A stretch of DNA of 45,966 nucleotides from JAPKZH01 sp964537875 (lineage in GTDB: Bacteria; Acidobacteriota; Aminicenantia; Aminicenantales; UBA4085): NCBI GenBank assembly GCA_964537875.1, contig CAZIDN010000028.1:1-45966 (forward strand), in the 5' to 3' direction. Each line of letters opens with the position of its first letter. Position 1 is the stretch's first letter. The notes below the pieces were generated by a model, which worked only from the letters and a program-made list of their open reading frames with translations, had not been told where the DNA came from and made no database searches. Positions 1 to 9,124 of this stretch are shown piece by piece. Position numbers and translations under genes: made by a program.

Positions 1-882
1 AATCTCCGAATACCGGTGGATCAATGCCATCACGTAACTTTGGAACAACCTCTAATCTTAGGCCAGCCGCTCTATCCCCAAGAGCTTCCGGAGAGCTCAG
101 ATCAGGCAAAATTGAAGAAAATCCTGGCTGTGGCGGGAGATTATTGCGAACAATTAAAAACCATGGCCCTTTATTTTATCTGCCATGAAAACATCAGGGA
201 AAAAACATACGAGTTCGAAAAAGTGATACTTTTCAGACTCGGCACGGATAAACCGCGACGCTTTTTGGCCCTCGACGATTTGAGAGCCGTCAAGACCATT
301 AAGAATTCTTACATTTATGATTATCAAATGATCAAGAAGGGCGACGATTTCAAAGAGAAACGAGACCTCCTCGAAGAAAACGGCAAAAAGAGAAATAAAA
401 AAGACATTGAACTCCAGACGCTGAGAATATCGGCCAAATATTTGGTTTTCGGCCCGGTCGGATTTCTCAGTAAATCATGGCAGCCGCACTTTCAATACGA
501 AATCGTCGGCGCCGAGATCATCCATAAGAAAAAGGCGATCGTGATCCGGGTTGTGCCGCGCGAGATCAGGGAGGAAAATTATTGCTTCGGCCGGATCTGG
601 CTCGACGAAAGCGATTCGAGCATTCTCCAGATCGAATGGGAGCCGCAATCCATCGCCAATCTCAAGGAAACCATCGAATCTTCGATCGGCGAGCTCAAGA
701 GAAAGATCACCTGGACGGTCGCCTATGGCATCATCAAGAACGGAGTTCGCTTTCCCGCGGCACAGTCGATCAAGGAAATCTACATTACCAAGAACGGAAA
801 AGAACACATCAAATATGAAGCCGAATATATCTATGACAAATATAAATTTTTTACGGTTAAAACAGAGGTCATATTTGAATAA
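1..882 (+). CDS. Hypothetical exported protein, 5'-truncated by the window edge
   Basis: The reading frame is open to base 1, so the true start, and probably a signal peptide, lies outside the window; the GTG at 16 is only the first start-like codon inside it. About 290 residues are visible, mixing basic stretches with a beta-rich C-terminal half (roughly residues 140-285) of alternating hydrophobic strands. That pattern resembles LolA/outer-membrane-lipoprotein-sorting-like folds, but I see no diagnostic motif. It ends 63 bases before the VWFA-related gene in the same direction, so the two are probably cotranscribed. In acidobacteria such proteins often sit beside VWFA-related genes; that is context, not proof. 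Function unknown. Confidence 0.7.
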   Translation, partial: NLRIPVDQCHHVTLEQPLILGQPLYPQELPESSDQAKLKKILAVAGDYCEQLKTMALYFICHENIREKTYEFEKVILFRLGTDKPRRFLALDDLRAVKTIKNSYIYDYQMIKKGDDFKEKRDLLEENGKKRNKKDIELQTLRISAKYLVFGPVGFLSKSWQPHFQYEIVGAEIIHKKKAIVIRVVPREIREENYCFGRIWLDESDSSILQIEWEPQSIANLKETIESSIGELKRKITWTVAYGIIKNGVRFPAAQSIKEIYITKNGKEHIKYEAEYIYDKYKFFTVKTEVIFE

Positions 883-945
883 ATAAATATTTTGAATTTT
901 CTTCCGTTTTTGTCCAGGCGAAATGGAAAAGGACCTTATTTTAGA

Positions 946-3033
946 ATGAGAAGCAAAGCCCAATTCGTACTCTTCTTAGCCGTTTCAACTCTGATTTTGA
1001 GTCCCGCGGCGTCCGACGCTCCGCAAAATCAAGCCCAACAAGCTCTCCGGCATGATGCGGCGGCCGTGGTCAAGCTCGTTCCGGTGCGCGTCCTGGATGC
1101 GGAAGGCCGGCCGGTCCGCGGGCTCAGGAAAGAAGATTTCGTCCTCTATGACAACGACGAACTCAAAACCATTACTGAGTTCGAGGTCCACGAGTCGGGC
1201 GAAATCCGAATCGCCGCGGAAGCGGCGGCCGCGGCCGAGACGCAAGCCCTTCCAGAGGCCAAGGGGAAATATTTCTTCGTTCTGGACATGCAGGGTAGCG
1301 GTATGTTCGGAAATCGGGATTCCAAAAATGCGGTGCTCGAATTCGTCGAGAACCAGCTCAAGTCGAGAGACGAAGCCAGCGTCCTCACATTCGGGGCGTT
1401 GACCGGCCTGGTGTTGAGGCAGTATCTGACTTCCGACCTGGATAAAATCAAAAAGGCTATCCGCCGCTCCATCGAGATGGGTGGAGGAGGTGGCGAAGGG
1501 GTGAGCATGGCTTCGGGTGGCGGAGTGGACGCGGGCCAGGAAGACGACGTCGTCGAAGAGCGTGGCGGAGCCGGGCAAGAGGTGGCGGGCGGCGGATTGG
1601 AAGGACAGGCTGGAGGCGGAAAGACGGTCGCCATCAAAGGCCGGCTGGCCGACGATTCGCCTTTTGGAAGCAGAACGGGAATCCAGCTCGATACCGCAGG
1701 CGGGGGGGCGTATGCCAGGGCGGCCCGGACCAAGGCGGATTTCGATATGAGCATGATGGAACTCGCCAAGGCCATGAAATACATCTCTGGGACTAAGAAC
1801 GTCGTTTACTTTTCGATGCGTACGCCCGGAAAGGATGTGAGCCGACTGTTTGCCGAAGCGAACACGACGATCTATACAGTCAACACAAACAGTGTGCCGG
1901 CGAAGGGCGGGGGGGCAGGGGCCAGCCGAATGAGAGAAATGAAAACGCGGCAGGGAGAAGCTTTGAAAGATTTCGCCGAGGCGTCGGGCGGGCATTATTT
2001 CGCCGACGTCAAGGAAGCAAAAACAATCGCCCGGGAAGTCGAAGTCTTGAGCGGCAACTATTATGTCCTGGGATATTACATCAGGCCGTCATGGGACGGC
2101 CGACTGCATCAGATCAAGGTCAATGTCAAACAGCCGGGCCTCCGGGTCCTTGCCCAGGCAGGATACAGCGATCCGAAGCCGTTCGCCGCGCTATCGGACC
2201 TCGAGAAAAAGCTCCAGCTTTTCGACCTGGCTCTCTCCGATAAGCCGGTGACGACTGAAGCGCTCGATCTTCCCGTGGAAGTTTTGTTCGGCTCCACGAT
2301 GAAAGAGGCCAACACGGCCGTCCTGCTGAAATTGGCCGTGGATGAAAAGACCGGCGTCCCGCCCGGGAAAACAGAGCTCTTTGCTTTTATTTTCGACAAG
2401 GATCACAAAATCGTATTGGGGGAGCGGGGAGAGATGGATTCCACGCCCCACGCCAAGAAGACGCTTTTCCCATACCTCCTGACTAGGCTTCAGCCTGGGG
2501 AGTACGAAGTTCGGGTTCTGGCGAGAGACATGGGGACAGGGCAATCCGCAGCTTCGAGGCTTTCGTTCACGGTCCCGGCCGCCGCCTCCCGGATGTCGTT
2601 GTTTTCACCCCTCCTTATGGTCCCCGGGAAAAAGGCCGAATTCGTGAGGATGTCGCGTCCGACGAAAAAAGTGAAGGAACCGATATCCATCATCCGGTTT
2701 TATCCGTTCCTGCCCGGCAACTGCACGCCGCTCGTGGAAGACCTGCCGCCGGATACCGACAAAATCTGGGCTCTGCTTCCCCTCGATTACGGGACCGGAG
2801 AGATGGCCGAGACCGATCTCGATGTTAAGCTCGTCCGGGCGGACGACGGTGTGGAAATCATGGTCGACTGGGGCCTCATCGACACGAAAGAGGCGGAGCC
2901 GGGGAAGGATTTTCTCTTGATCGGGATCGGCCTCCCAAGCCTCAAACCGGGCGCCTATCGATTGGAATTTTCTTTGACGGAAATCAAGTCCGGCGCGAAG
3001 GCATCCACGACGGCGAGCTTCGGCAAGAAATGA
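946..3033 (+). CDS. Exported VWFA-related protein (acidobacterial type)
   Basis: A 695-residue protein with an N-terminal signal peptide (MRSKAQFVLFLAVSTL, then LSPAASDA). A short beta domain (about residues 38-75, VRVLDAEGRPVRGLRKEDF) precedes a von Willebrand factor A fold (about 105-385), matching the acidobacterial VWFA-related architecture. The metal-site motif is degenerate: DMQGS where DxSxS is expected. A glycine-rich, low-complexity insertion (about 175-245) interrupts the VWA domain. The C-terminal 300 residues look like repeated beta-sandwich domains. I chose ATG 946 over an upstream in-frame TTG at 892 because the signal peptide begins there and AAAAGGA lies upstream. Such proteins are thought to act at the envelope in binding or assembly; the exact role is unknown. 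Confidence 0.8.
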   Translation: MRSKAQFVLFLAVSTLILSPAASDAPQNQAQQALRHDAAAVVKLVPVRVLDAEGRPVRGLRKEDFVLYDNDELKTITEFEVHESGEIRIAAEAAAAAETQALPEAKGKYFFVLDMQGSGMFGNRDSKNAVLEFVENQLKSRDEASVLTFGALTGLVLRQYLTSDLDKIKKAIRRSIEMGGGGGEGVSMASGGGVDAGQEDDVVEERGGAGQEVAGGGLEGQAGGGKTVAIKGRLADDSPFGSRTGIQLDTAGGGAYARAARTKADFDMSMMELAKAMKYISGTKNVVYFSMRTPGKDVSRLFAEANTTIYTVNTNSVPAKGGGAGASRMREMKTRQGEALKDFAEASGGHYFADVKEAKTIAREVEVLSGNYYVLGYYIRPSWDGRLHQIKVNVKQPGLRVLAQAGYSDPKPFAALSDLEKKLQLFDLALSDKPVTTEALDLPVEVLFGSTMKEANTAVLLKLAVDEKTGVPPGKTELFAFIFDKDHKIVLGERGEMDSTPHAKKTLFPYLLTRLQPGEYEVRVLARDMGTGQSAASRLSFTVPAAASRMSLFSPLLMVPGKKAEFVRMSRPTKKVKEPISIIRFYPFLPGNCTPLVEDLPPDTDKIWALLPLDYGTGEMAETDLDVKLVRADDGVEIMVDWGLIDTKEAEPGKDFLLIGIGLPSLKPGAYRLEFSLTEIKSGAKASTTASFGKK

Positions 3034-3132
3034 AGATGAAAAGCGGGGTCGGTATCCATCGGCCCTTTAAGGCGGGAAGTCCATCGTTTTTAAGAGGATT
3101 CCATAGTCGTTCGGAATGATGATTCGACCGAC

Positions 3133-3150
3133 CGGCCTTCTTCGTGGCCG
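3133..3150 (+). terminator. Possible weak terminator after the VWFA gene
   Basis: Stem CGGCC / GGCCG around an 8-base loop, followed by TTTCCTTCTT. It lies about 100 bases after the VWFA stop. The short stem and interrupted T-run make this tentative. Confidence 0.25.
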
Positions 3151-3161
3151 TTTCCTTCTTC

Positions 3162-3191
3162 TTGACATCGCTCCGTGACTGGATTTATCAT
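3162..3191 (+). promoter_or_regulatory. Sigma70-type promoter before the sulfatase-like gene
   Basis: TTGACA at 3162-3167, an 18-base spacer and TATCAT at 3186-3191. Predicted transcription starts near 3198, only a few bases before an ATG at 3201. The next large gene downstream is the sulfatase-fold protein at 3412. Confidence 0.55.
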
Positions 3192-3200
3192 TTTTTCGTG

Positions 3201-3236
3201 ATGGGAGATGTCGTTGCCAAGCTCAACGGGACATGA
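3201..3236 (+). CDS. Possible 11-codon leader ORF
   Basis: ATG 3201 to TGA 3234-3236 encodes MGDVVAKLNGT. It starts about 3 bases after the predicted transcription start, and its stop overlaps the ATG of the next small ORF (ATGA). This could be a genuine leader peptide coupled to the following ORF, or the frameshifted start of one older gene. No Shine-Dalgarno sequence is visible, as expected if the mRNA is leaderless. Confidence 0.2.
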   Translation: MGDVVAKLNGT

Positions 3237-3394
3237 TTGTAGACAACATGGAAAAGGAAACCACTATTACTCCCATTTTGATTCAAGACGAGGAGAAGAT
3301 CGGTCCGCTCGGCCAGGGTCCGGCGCACCTGTTGATCAGGCTGACCAATACGACCGGCAACGAATTCCTCAGAAAGACGATGGAGTTCAAATAG
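3233..3394 (+). CDS. Small hypothetical protein, 53 aa
   Basis: ATG 3233 to TAG 3392-3394 gives a 53-residue, protein-like sequence beginning MIVDNMEKETTITP and ending TTGNEFLRKTMEFK. It overlaps the 11-codon ORF by 4 bases and ends 17 bases before the sulfatase-like start, so it sits inside the presumed transcript. No signal peptide and no family recognised. It may be a real small protein or a decayed fragment; the biased composition (charged, with T/I/L patches) favours coding over chance. Confidence 0.35.
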   Translation: MIVDNMEKETTITPILIQDEEKIGPLGQGPAHLLIRLTNTTGNEFLRKTMEFK

Positions 3395-3411
3395 AAGCGG
3401 GAGGCCAGAGG

Positions 3412-5574
3412 ATGCCTGATCGACCCAAGCGGACAGCGTTAACCTTTTGGATCGCGGGCTTTCTTTTAATCCTTTTTTGTTTGAGCGCCGGCGCGATCGG
3501 CTTCGCCGCCAGGCCCCAGAAGGACAAGCCCGGGCTGAACGTGCTTCTCATCACCATCGATACGCTTCGCGCCGACAGGCTGGGCGTTTATGATCCGAAC
3601 CATCCGTTGACCCCGAACATCGATCGCTTCGCTTCGAGCGGCGTCGTTTTCACCCGGGCCTTCGCCCACACCTCGACGACCTTGCCGTCGCACGCAAACA
3701 TCCTTTTGGGAACAACCCCTTCCTATCACGGCGTTCACGATAACGCCAACTTCCTCGTCCCCGCGGGGCTGCCGACCTTGGCCGGACATCTCAAGGCCTC
3801 GGGCTATTCGACGGGCGCTTTCGTGGGAGGTTTTCCTCTTGATTCCAGGTTCGGACTCGGCCGGGGCTTCGATGTCTATGACGACAATTTCAGCCAAAAG
3901 GACAGAGACCCCGGAATCGATCCGGGCCGCGAGAGACGTGCCCAGGCCGTCCTGGACGTCGCCTTGAACTGGCTGAAGGGGCGGACGTCGCCCTGGTTCC
4001 TCTGGCTCCACTGCTTCGATCCCCATGATCCGTACGTGCCTCCCGAGCCGTATCGATCACGGCATGCGCAGGATCCCTATGACGGCGAGGTAGCCTATAC
4101 CGATGCCGTGCTGGGCGCTCTGTTCCGCCATCTCGAAGAGACCGGGCTTCTTACTGCAACCCTTATCGTCCTGACCGGTGATCATGGCGAGTCGCTCGGG
4201 GAGCACGGAGAAAAAACGCACGGCTATCTGGCCTACAACGCCTCTCTTCGGATCCCTTTGATCATCCGGCTTCCCGGGGAAGAGCATCGTGTCGTTTCCC
4301 GGAATGTCTCCCACGTGGACATCTTCCCGACCGTTTGCGACATCCTCGGTCTCCAACCGCCCGCCGTCCTCCAGGGGACGTCGCTCCTGCCTTTGCTGCG
4401 GGGAAGAGGTGGGGAGGATCGACCGATCTACTTCGAATCTCTCTCTCCGTTTTTCAACATGGGCTGGGCTCCCATCACCGGGTTCATTTTCAAAACCGAT
4501 AAATTCATCGATTCGCCGATCCCCGAACTCTACGACCTCGGCAAGGACCTCGACGAGCTTCAAAACCTGGCCGCCGGTAAGAACCTGGAGGATTTTCGAA
4601 AGCGGCTCGCCCAGATCGTCCGCCTCCAGTCCTCGGGAGCGAGCGACAAGGCCCGGCAGACCATGGATCAGCAGACGCGAGAGAAATTGATGAGCCTGGG
4701 CTATCTGGCCGGCCGCCCGGGGGCCGGCCGAGCGGCCTTCAGCGCGGAGGACGACGTGAAAACGCTCCTTCCGCTCCAGAAAAAATCCATGGAAGCACTG
4801 GAATTCTACAATTCGGGGCGGGCCAGAGAGGCCACGGACGCGCTGAAGGAGGTCATTGCGGGAGGAAAGCGCGTCAGCGCGGCCTACCTGAACCTGGCCG
4901 AAATTTACAAGAAACAGGGACGATGGCCGGATGCGATCTCCGTTTTGAAAATGGGCCTGGAGAAACTTCCCGATGTCTACGACCTCTTCGTTCAATACAT
5001 CGCCTGCCTCTACGAGGCGGGGCAGTTCGGCGAGGCCATAGCCGCCTTCGAAGGGGCGAATTACTCTCAGACGGGGTCCGATCCGGTCATATGGAACTAT
5101 GTCGGCCTGGCTTATTGGAATATAAAGGACGCCGACAAAGCCCGGAAGGCTTATGAAAAATCAATGGCCGTCGACAAGAAATTCGCCGTCCCTTATAGCA
5201 ACCTCGGAAGCCTTTTGACCTTTCAGTTCAAGGCGACGAATGATCCGGCGACGTACCGGAAGGCCGTCGAATCCTACGAGCGGGCGATCGCCCTGGATCC
5301 ATCCTATGCCGCGGCCTACCACGGCCTGGGCGTAGTTCATTTCCAGGCGAAAGATTACGAGAAAGCCATCGCCGGCTTGAAGAAGGCCCTGAATCTTGAA
5401 ATCGGTCTCGACGAGACGCACTATTTCCTGGGAGTGGCTTATTTAATGCGCGGAGATACGGCCGCGGCCTATCAGTCTTTCATGACCTACAAAAGCAGCC
5501 CCTCGTTCGCTCTTCTCAGCGACACGGAGAAAACCCGCCTCGAAAGTTATATCGCCAAATGCAAGCGGGATTGA
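3412..5574 (+). CDS. Membrane-anchored sulfatase-fold hydrolase with C-terminal TPR repeats
   Basis: 720 residues. An N-terminal membrane anchor (about 13-34) is followed by an alkaline-phosphatase/sulfatase-superfamily domain (about 40-410): LLITIDTLRADRLGVY carries the metal-binding Asp pair, LTGDHGESLGEHGE the second metal site. The nucleophile region reads TTLPSHANILLGT, with Thr where true sulfatases have the formylglycine Cys/Ser of C-x-P-S-R, so a Thr-nucleophile phospho-transferase or phosphatase chemistry is as likely as sulfatase activity. Residues about 440-715 are tetratricopeptide repeats (for example AYLNLAEIYKKQGRWPDAIS). ATG 3412 is preceded by GGGAGG. This sulfatase/TPR fusion is common in acidobacteria; the substrate is unknown. 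Confidence 0.85.
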   Translation: MPDRPKRTALTFWIAGFLLILFCLSAGAIGFAARPQKDKPGLNVLLITIDTLRADRLGVYDPNHPLTPNIDRFASSGVVFTRAFAHTSTTLPSHANILLGTTPSYHGVHDNANFLVPAGLPTLAGHLKASGYSTGAFVGGFPLDSRFGLGRGFDVYDDNFSQKDRDPGIDPGRERRAQAVLDVALNWLKGRTSPWFLWLHCFDPHDPYVPPEPYRSRHAQDPYDGEVAYTDAVLGALFRHLEETGLLTATLIVLTGDHGESLGEHGEKTHGYLAYNASLRIPLIIRLPGEEHRVVSRNVSHVDIFPTVCDILGLQPPAVLQGTSLLPLLRGRGGEDRPIYFESLSPFFNMGWAPITGFIFKTDKFIDSPIPELYDLGKDLDELQNLAAGKNLEDFRKRLAQIVRLQSSGASDKARQTMDQQTREKLMSLGYLAGRPGAGRAAFSAEDDVKTLLPLQKKSMEALEFYNSGRAREATDALKEVIAGGKRVSAAYLNLAEIYKKQGRWPDAISVLKMGLEKLPDVYDLFVQYIACLYEAGQFGEAIAAFEGANYSQTGSDPVIWNYVGLAYWNIKDADKARKAYEKSMAVDKKFAVPYSNLGSLLTFQFKATNDPATYRKAVESYERAIALDPSYAAAYHGLGVVHFQAKDYEKAIAGLKKALNLEIGLDETHYFLGVAYLMRGDTAAAYQSFMTYKSSPSFALLSDTEKTRLESYIAKCKRD

Positions 5575-5624
5575 CCGGACGAAGATCCGCCCTTCCCGAA
5601 GAAAAAGCGGGCATCAAAAAAAAG

Positions 5625-5645
5625 AGGCGGCCCCCGGGGCCGCCT
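5625..5645 (-). terminator. Rho-independent terminator, strongest on the minus strand
   Basis: Nearly perfect GC palindrome AGGCGGCCCC-C-GGGGCCGCCT. An A-run at 5616-5623 becomes a U-run for minus-strand transcripts, so it would terminate transcription from the TonB-receptor side after reading through the repeat at 5.7-6.0 kb. On the plus strand it is followed only by TTTC, so it may work weakly for the sulfatase-like gene too. Confidence 0.6.
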
Positions 5646-5665
5646 TTCGGAATCATCCTCCGGAA

Positions 5666-5987
5666 CTAGTGCCCCGTCTCATAAATTTCTTGTTCCAGTA
5701 TTCGCAGAGCCGGGGCACTTCCAAGGGGGAGTCAAGCTCCCCCTTCGGCGCTTCGCTTCATGCCTTCCTTCCAAGGTGTATCAGGCGATGAATTCATGGG
5801 AGAATGCTCCTTGGAGGGGTGGCAGGGCGGGCGGGTATTCCCGCCGCTCGTTGGAGGGGGACCCTGTGAAAGGGTCCTCCTCCAAGAGTGTCCGGGGGGC
5901 CACGCCGCCCCCCTCAAACTCCCCGGCGGTTGCGCGTTCAAGGAAGTGTCTTTATTTATGTAAGATATTTACGAGACGCGCAACTAG
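5666..5987. repeat. Branched palindromic element, copy A (degenerate left half)
   Basis: Core about 5711-5893. The right half is canonical: ATGCTCCTTGGAGGGGTGGC, a GCGGGTATTCCCGC hairpin, then the side arm TTGGAGGGGGACCC / GGGTCCTCCTCCAA and the closing CCAAGAGTGTCC (5882-5893). The centre is ATGAATTCAT at 5788-5797. The left half has diverged, but its side arm still pairs (AAGGGGGAG / CTCCCCCTT). Outer arms 5666-5691 and 5962-5987 are inverted repeats with 21 of 26 matching. The right arm contains the stop codon of the TonB receptor (5984-5986). It fills the convergent gap between the sulfatase-like gene and the receptor. Confidence 0.8.
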
Positions 5988-8900
5988 AAGCTGAAACGGG
6001 CGCCGAGCCTGACCGAGCGGACGCCGTAGATGCTGGTGATCTGGGCGTACGTTGTCGAGAGCGTATAGGCCACCGGGCTCTGGTCGTACCGCAGATAGGC
6101 GGCGGGGTCCTGGTTGACGTTGACGCCGCTCCGTCCGCCCAGGTTGAAGATGTCCACGTAGAAATTCATCCTCGCCGCTTTGCCCAGTTTGAACTCTTTT
6201 TCGACGCGCACATCCAAATTTGTATAGGAGGGGCCTCTTCTCGAGCCTGGAATTTCGGCGTTCATGCCATAATACGCGCTAGCCGTTCCGAATCCCATGT
6301 AGTTCGCCGGGAAATAGACGCGGGCGAGAGTTCGGTTCCAGGGGCTCCCGGACCGATATTGGAAGTAGGCGCTCAGAATGAAATCCATGGGCAGGATGTA
6401 GGTCCCCATGATCTTGATCTGCAGGGGACGATCGTATGGCATGGGGCCGTAGGCGTTGATCAGCGTGTTGGGGTTGTCGAACATGGCCGACTCGCCCTCG
6501 GTCGCGCTGTATCCGGGATCGCAGTTCCCCTTGAACGAGCTGTAGAGAATCGACCCCTTGATCTGCCATTTGTTGGACATCCGCTTATCGAAGGACAGGA
6601 TCGCCGCCCAGTATTCGCGTTTGGCCTCGGGCGGATTGATCCCCATCATGTTGGCCGCGGGCCGGTCTTTTCTCAGGCCGTAGACGGTCATATTCTTGTC
6701 GTCGGCCGTGCCGAAGGCGCCGTCCCAGCCCGGATCGACGAAGGTGAAGGGCAGCCAGATGAGCCCGATGGCGTCCGTAGCGTTGACGTCATAGCCGTTG
6801 ACCTCGTCGAAGTCCTCGACGATGTTCTTATTGACCTTCCAGATGAAGTCGAAACCGAGCCTGAAATCCTTGAGGACCTCATGCTCGATGCCGGCCATGA
6901 TCTCGTCCGTATACGGGGCTTTGAGGTTGGGGGCGTAATAGGAATAGTTGGGGTCCTGATTGGGATAGCCCCCGTTGGCGGAGTCCACGACATAAGAGTC
7001 CACGCCGGGCAGGTCCATGAGCTTATTTTTGTTCGTATCGGTCCAGAGATAGTAGATCGAACTCGCGCCGAAGATCTGGGCGCCGTTGTATTTTGCCGTC
7101 CAGACCGGTTCGTAGTAGCGGGAATACGAAAGCTTGAGAGCGGTTTTCCCTGTGCCGAAAACGTCATAGACGAAGCCGAGCCGCGGTGAGAGCGTCGTGA
7201 ACGAGACGGGTTTTTTATAGGGCGTCTTCAGGGCATCCCACGGGGCGACCTTTTGCCCATCAGCGTAAGCCTGCAGGGTGAGGGCTTCGATGAGGTAGTT
7301 GGGACCGTAGGCGGTCACCAAGGCCGGGTTGGCCTGCGGCGGCGCCGCGTTGTACCTCAATTGCGGCCGCGACTGCTCCGGCTCGTACTGGTAGCTGTAG
7401 TCCAGCCGCAGGCCCAGGTTCAGGGTGATGCGGCCGGTATTGAGGCTGTCCTGGAGGAATCCGGAGAAGCGCCGGGCGTTGTCCTGGACGTCCCACATAC
7501 CTCTTTCGGGCGTGCTTGTCCGGATCCTGAGACGGCCCCGAAATAACGTCGTGCTCGAATAATAAGGATTGAGGGTCTTATAGTCCCACCAATAGGAATA
7601 ATAAGGATTTTCCCGGTACCAGTCGCGATGGTATTCGCCCTGCTCGAACTCCACGCCGGCCTTGAATTCGTGATCGACTCCCAGGAAATTGTCCTGGAAC
7701 CGGGTGATGGAGGCTGAGGCCAGAGTCTTTTTGCGAATGTATTCGTCGTTGTACCCGGCAGCGCCCCAGTAAACCTTCGCCGTGTTGTCATAGTACGTGT
7801 AGTCGTTCGGGGTCATGGAATGGAGGGGGAAGAAGCGGCGGACGTAGGTCCCCCGGATGTCGACGTAGGTGTTCTGATCGAGGACGATGTTGAACTGGTG
7901 GGTCGTCGTGTAGGTGTTCTCGTGGTCCCAGATCCTGACGTACTCGTAGGAGGCGTCCACCCCGAGCGAGTTCTGGTAGACCGGCTCGTAGATGTGGTTG
8001 TAGTGGAGCATGCCCATGTAGCGGATGTTCTTGGTGATCTGGAAAGTCAGCTTGCCGAAACCCAGCCATTCCTGGTGATCCACATCGTAGTGTTTGAGCT
8101 TGGTCGGATCTGTGAATCCCGCCGTGGCCATTCGCATCTCCGGCGTGTTCGGATTGGCCTGTTGCGAGACCTGACGGCGGCCGTTGAGGAAGAACCAAAG
8201 GCGGTCCTTGATGATCGGGCCGCCGAGGTTCAAGGAGAAGTCCTTGTAATCTAAGAATTTTTCGGGGGGATTGACGTTCAGCGCCCTGATCTGTTCGGGC
8301 GCGATAAGGTTCTCGCCCAGGCTTTTCTGGGTGTAATAGAAGACTCCTCCGCCCTGAAGCTTGTTGCTGCCGCTCTTGGTGACGATGTTGATATAGGTCG
8401 AATCGGTCTGTCCGACCTCGGCCGGATGAGCGCCCATTTCGAACTCGATCTCGTCATAAACGTCGACGTTGATGTTGGCCATGGAGTAGTTCACGGCCGG
8501 GTCGTTCATCGGCACGCCGTCCAGGGCGTAGAGCTGGCTGCGGAGTGTCCCGCCCAGGATGGAGGACATCCGGCGGTAATCGATGCCTTCGGCGACCGAA
8601 CCGGGGACCGAGTTCTGGATGTCGTACAGGTCACGGTTCATGGGGATGCTGGCCAGGAACTGGGCGGTGAAGTTGACGCTCATCTTCGACGCCTGAACGT
8701 CCACGACGGGCGCTTGGCCGATGACCGTCACTTCTTCCGCGATCGTGGCGATCTCCATTTCGATGGTCACTTCGGACGTTTTTCCGACGCTGACCAGGAT
8801 GCCCTTGACGACTTTGGTCTTGAAGTTGGGCATCTCCGCCCGGACCTCGTATTCTCCGGGAAGGAGGGTCGGAAAACGGAAGGCGCCGTTCTCCAGCGTC

Positions 8901-9085
8901 ACATAGTCGAGCTTTCCCATCAGCGCCGGACCGACGATGGAGACCGTAGCGCCGGGTAGCGGGAGTTTGTCTTTGTCGAGGACCTGGCCGTGGATCGAGC
9001 CGGTCTGCCGCTGGGCATAGCCGAGGGGCGTCAAGGCCAGCGCCAGAACGAGGACCAGGATGACGTTGAAGATCTTTTTGTTCAT
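5984..9085 (-). CDS. TonB-dependent outer-membrane receptor, Oar-like, with carboxypeptidase-regulatory domain
   Basis: 1033 residues. The signal peptide is MNKKIFNVILVLVLALAL up to GYA. A carboxypeptidase-regulatory-like beta domain (about 28-115; GSIHGQVLDKDKLPLPGATV, FRFPTLLPGEYEVRAEMPNF) precedes a plug domain (about 120-230; ALDGVPMNDPAV, ITKSGSNKLQGG-type motif) and a long beta-barrel ending in an aromatic residue (ARFSF). Two acidic loops (DTNKNKLMDLPGVD; DGAFGTADDKN) look like Ca-binding turns. The start was set by AAAGGAGGTTTTTTG directly before ATG 9085; an upstream in-frame TTG (9154) lacks a ribosome site. It probably imports glycan or peptide fragments using ExbB/ExbD energy. Substrate unknown. 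Confidence 0.9.
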   Translation of the reverse strand: MNKKIFNVILVLVLALALTPLGYAQRQTGSIHGQVLDKDKLPLPGATVSIVGPALMGKLDYVTLENGAFRFPTLLPGEYEVRAEMPNFKTKVVKGILVSVGKTSEVTIEMEIATIAEEVTVIGQAPVVDVQASKMSVNFTAQFLASIPMNRDLYDIQNSVPGSVAEGIDYRRMSSILGGTLRSQLYALDGVPMNDPAVNYSMANINVDVYDEIEFEMGAHPAEVGQTDSTYINIVTKSGSNKLQGGGVFYYTQKSLGENLIAPEQIRALNVNPPEKFLDYKDFSLNLGGPIIKDRLWFFLNGRRQVSQQANPNTPEMRMATAGFTDPTKLKHYDVDHQEWLGFGKLTFQITKNIRYMGMLHYNHIYEPVYQNSLGVDASYEYVRIWDHENTYTTTHQFNIVLDQNTYVDIRGTYVRRFFPLHSMTPNDYTYYDNTAKVYWGAAGYNDEYIRKKTLASASITRFQDNFLGVDHEFKAGVEFEQGEYHRDWYRENPYYSYWWDYKTLNPYYSSTTLFRGRLRIRTSTPERGMWDVQDNARRFSGFLQDSLNTGRITLNLGLRLDYSYQYEPEQSRPQLRYNAAPPQANPALVTAYGPNYLIEALTLQAYADGQKVAPWDALKTPYKKPVSFTTLSPRLGFVYDVFGTGKTALKLSYSRYYEPVWTAKYNGAQIFGASSIYYLWTDTNKNKLMDLPGVDSYVVDSANGGYPNQDPNYSYYAPNLKAPYTDEIMAGIEHEVLKDFRLGFDFIWKVNKNIVEDFDEVNGYDVNATDAIGLIWLPFTFVDPGWDGAFGTADDKNMTVYGLRKDRPAANMMGINPPEAKREYWAAILSFDKRMSNKWQIKGSILYSSFKGNCDPGYSATEGESAMFDNPNTLINAYGPMPYDRPLQIKIMGTYILPMDFILSAYFQYRSGSPWNRTLARVYFPANYMGFGTASAYYGMNAEIPGSRRGPSYTNLDVRVEKEFKLGKAARMNFYVDIFNLGGRSGVNVNQDPAAYLRYDQSPVAYTLSTTYAQITSIYGVRSVRLGARFSF

Positions 9086-9124
9086 CAAAAAACCTCCTTT
9101 GAAGAAAAAATCCCCTATGAATTT

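Noticed and set aside
5888..7189. Long plus-strand open frame (433 codons) opposite the TonB receptor
   Set aside because: A mirror frame of a GC-rich coding strand; low-complexity Val/Asp/Arg composition, no domain, and it starts within repeat copy A.
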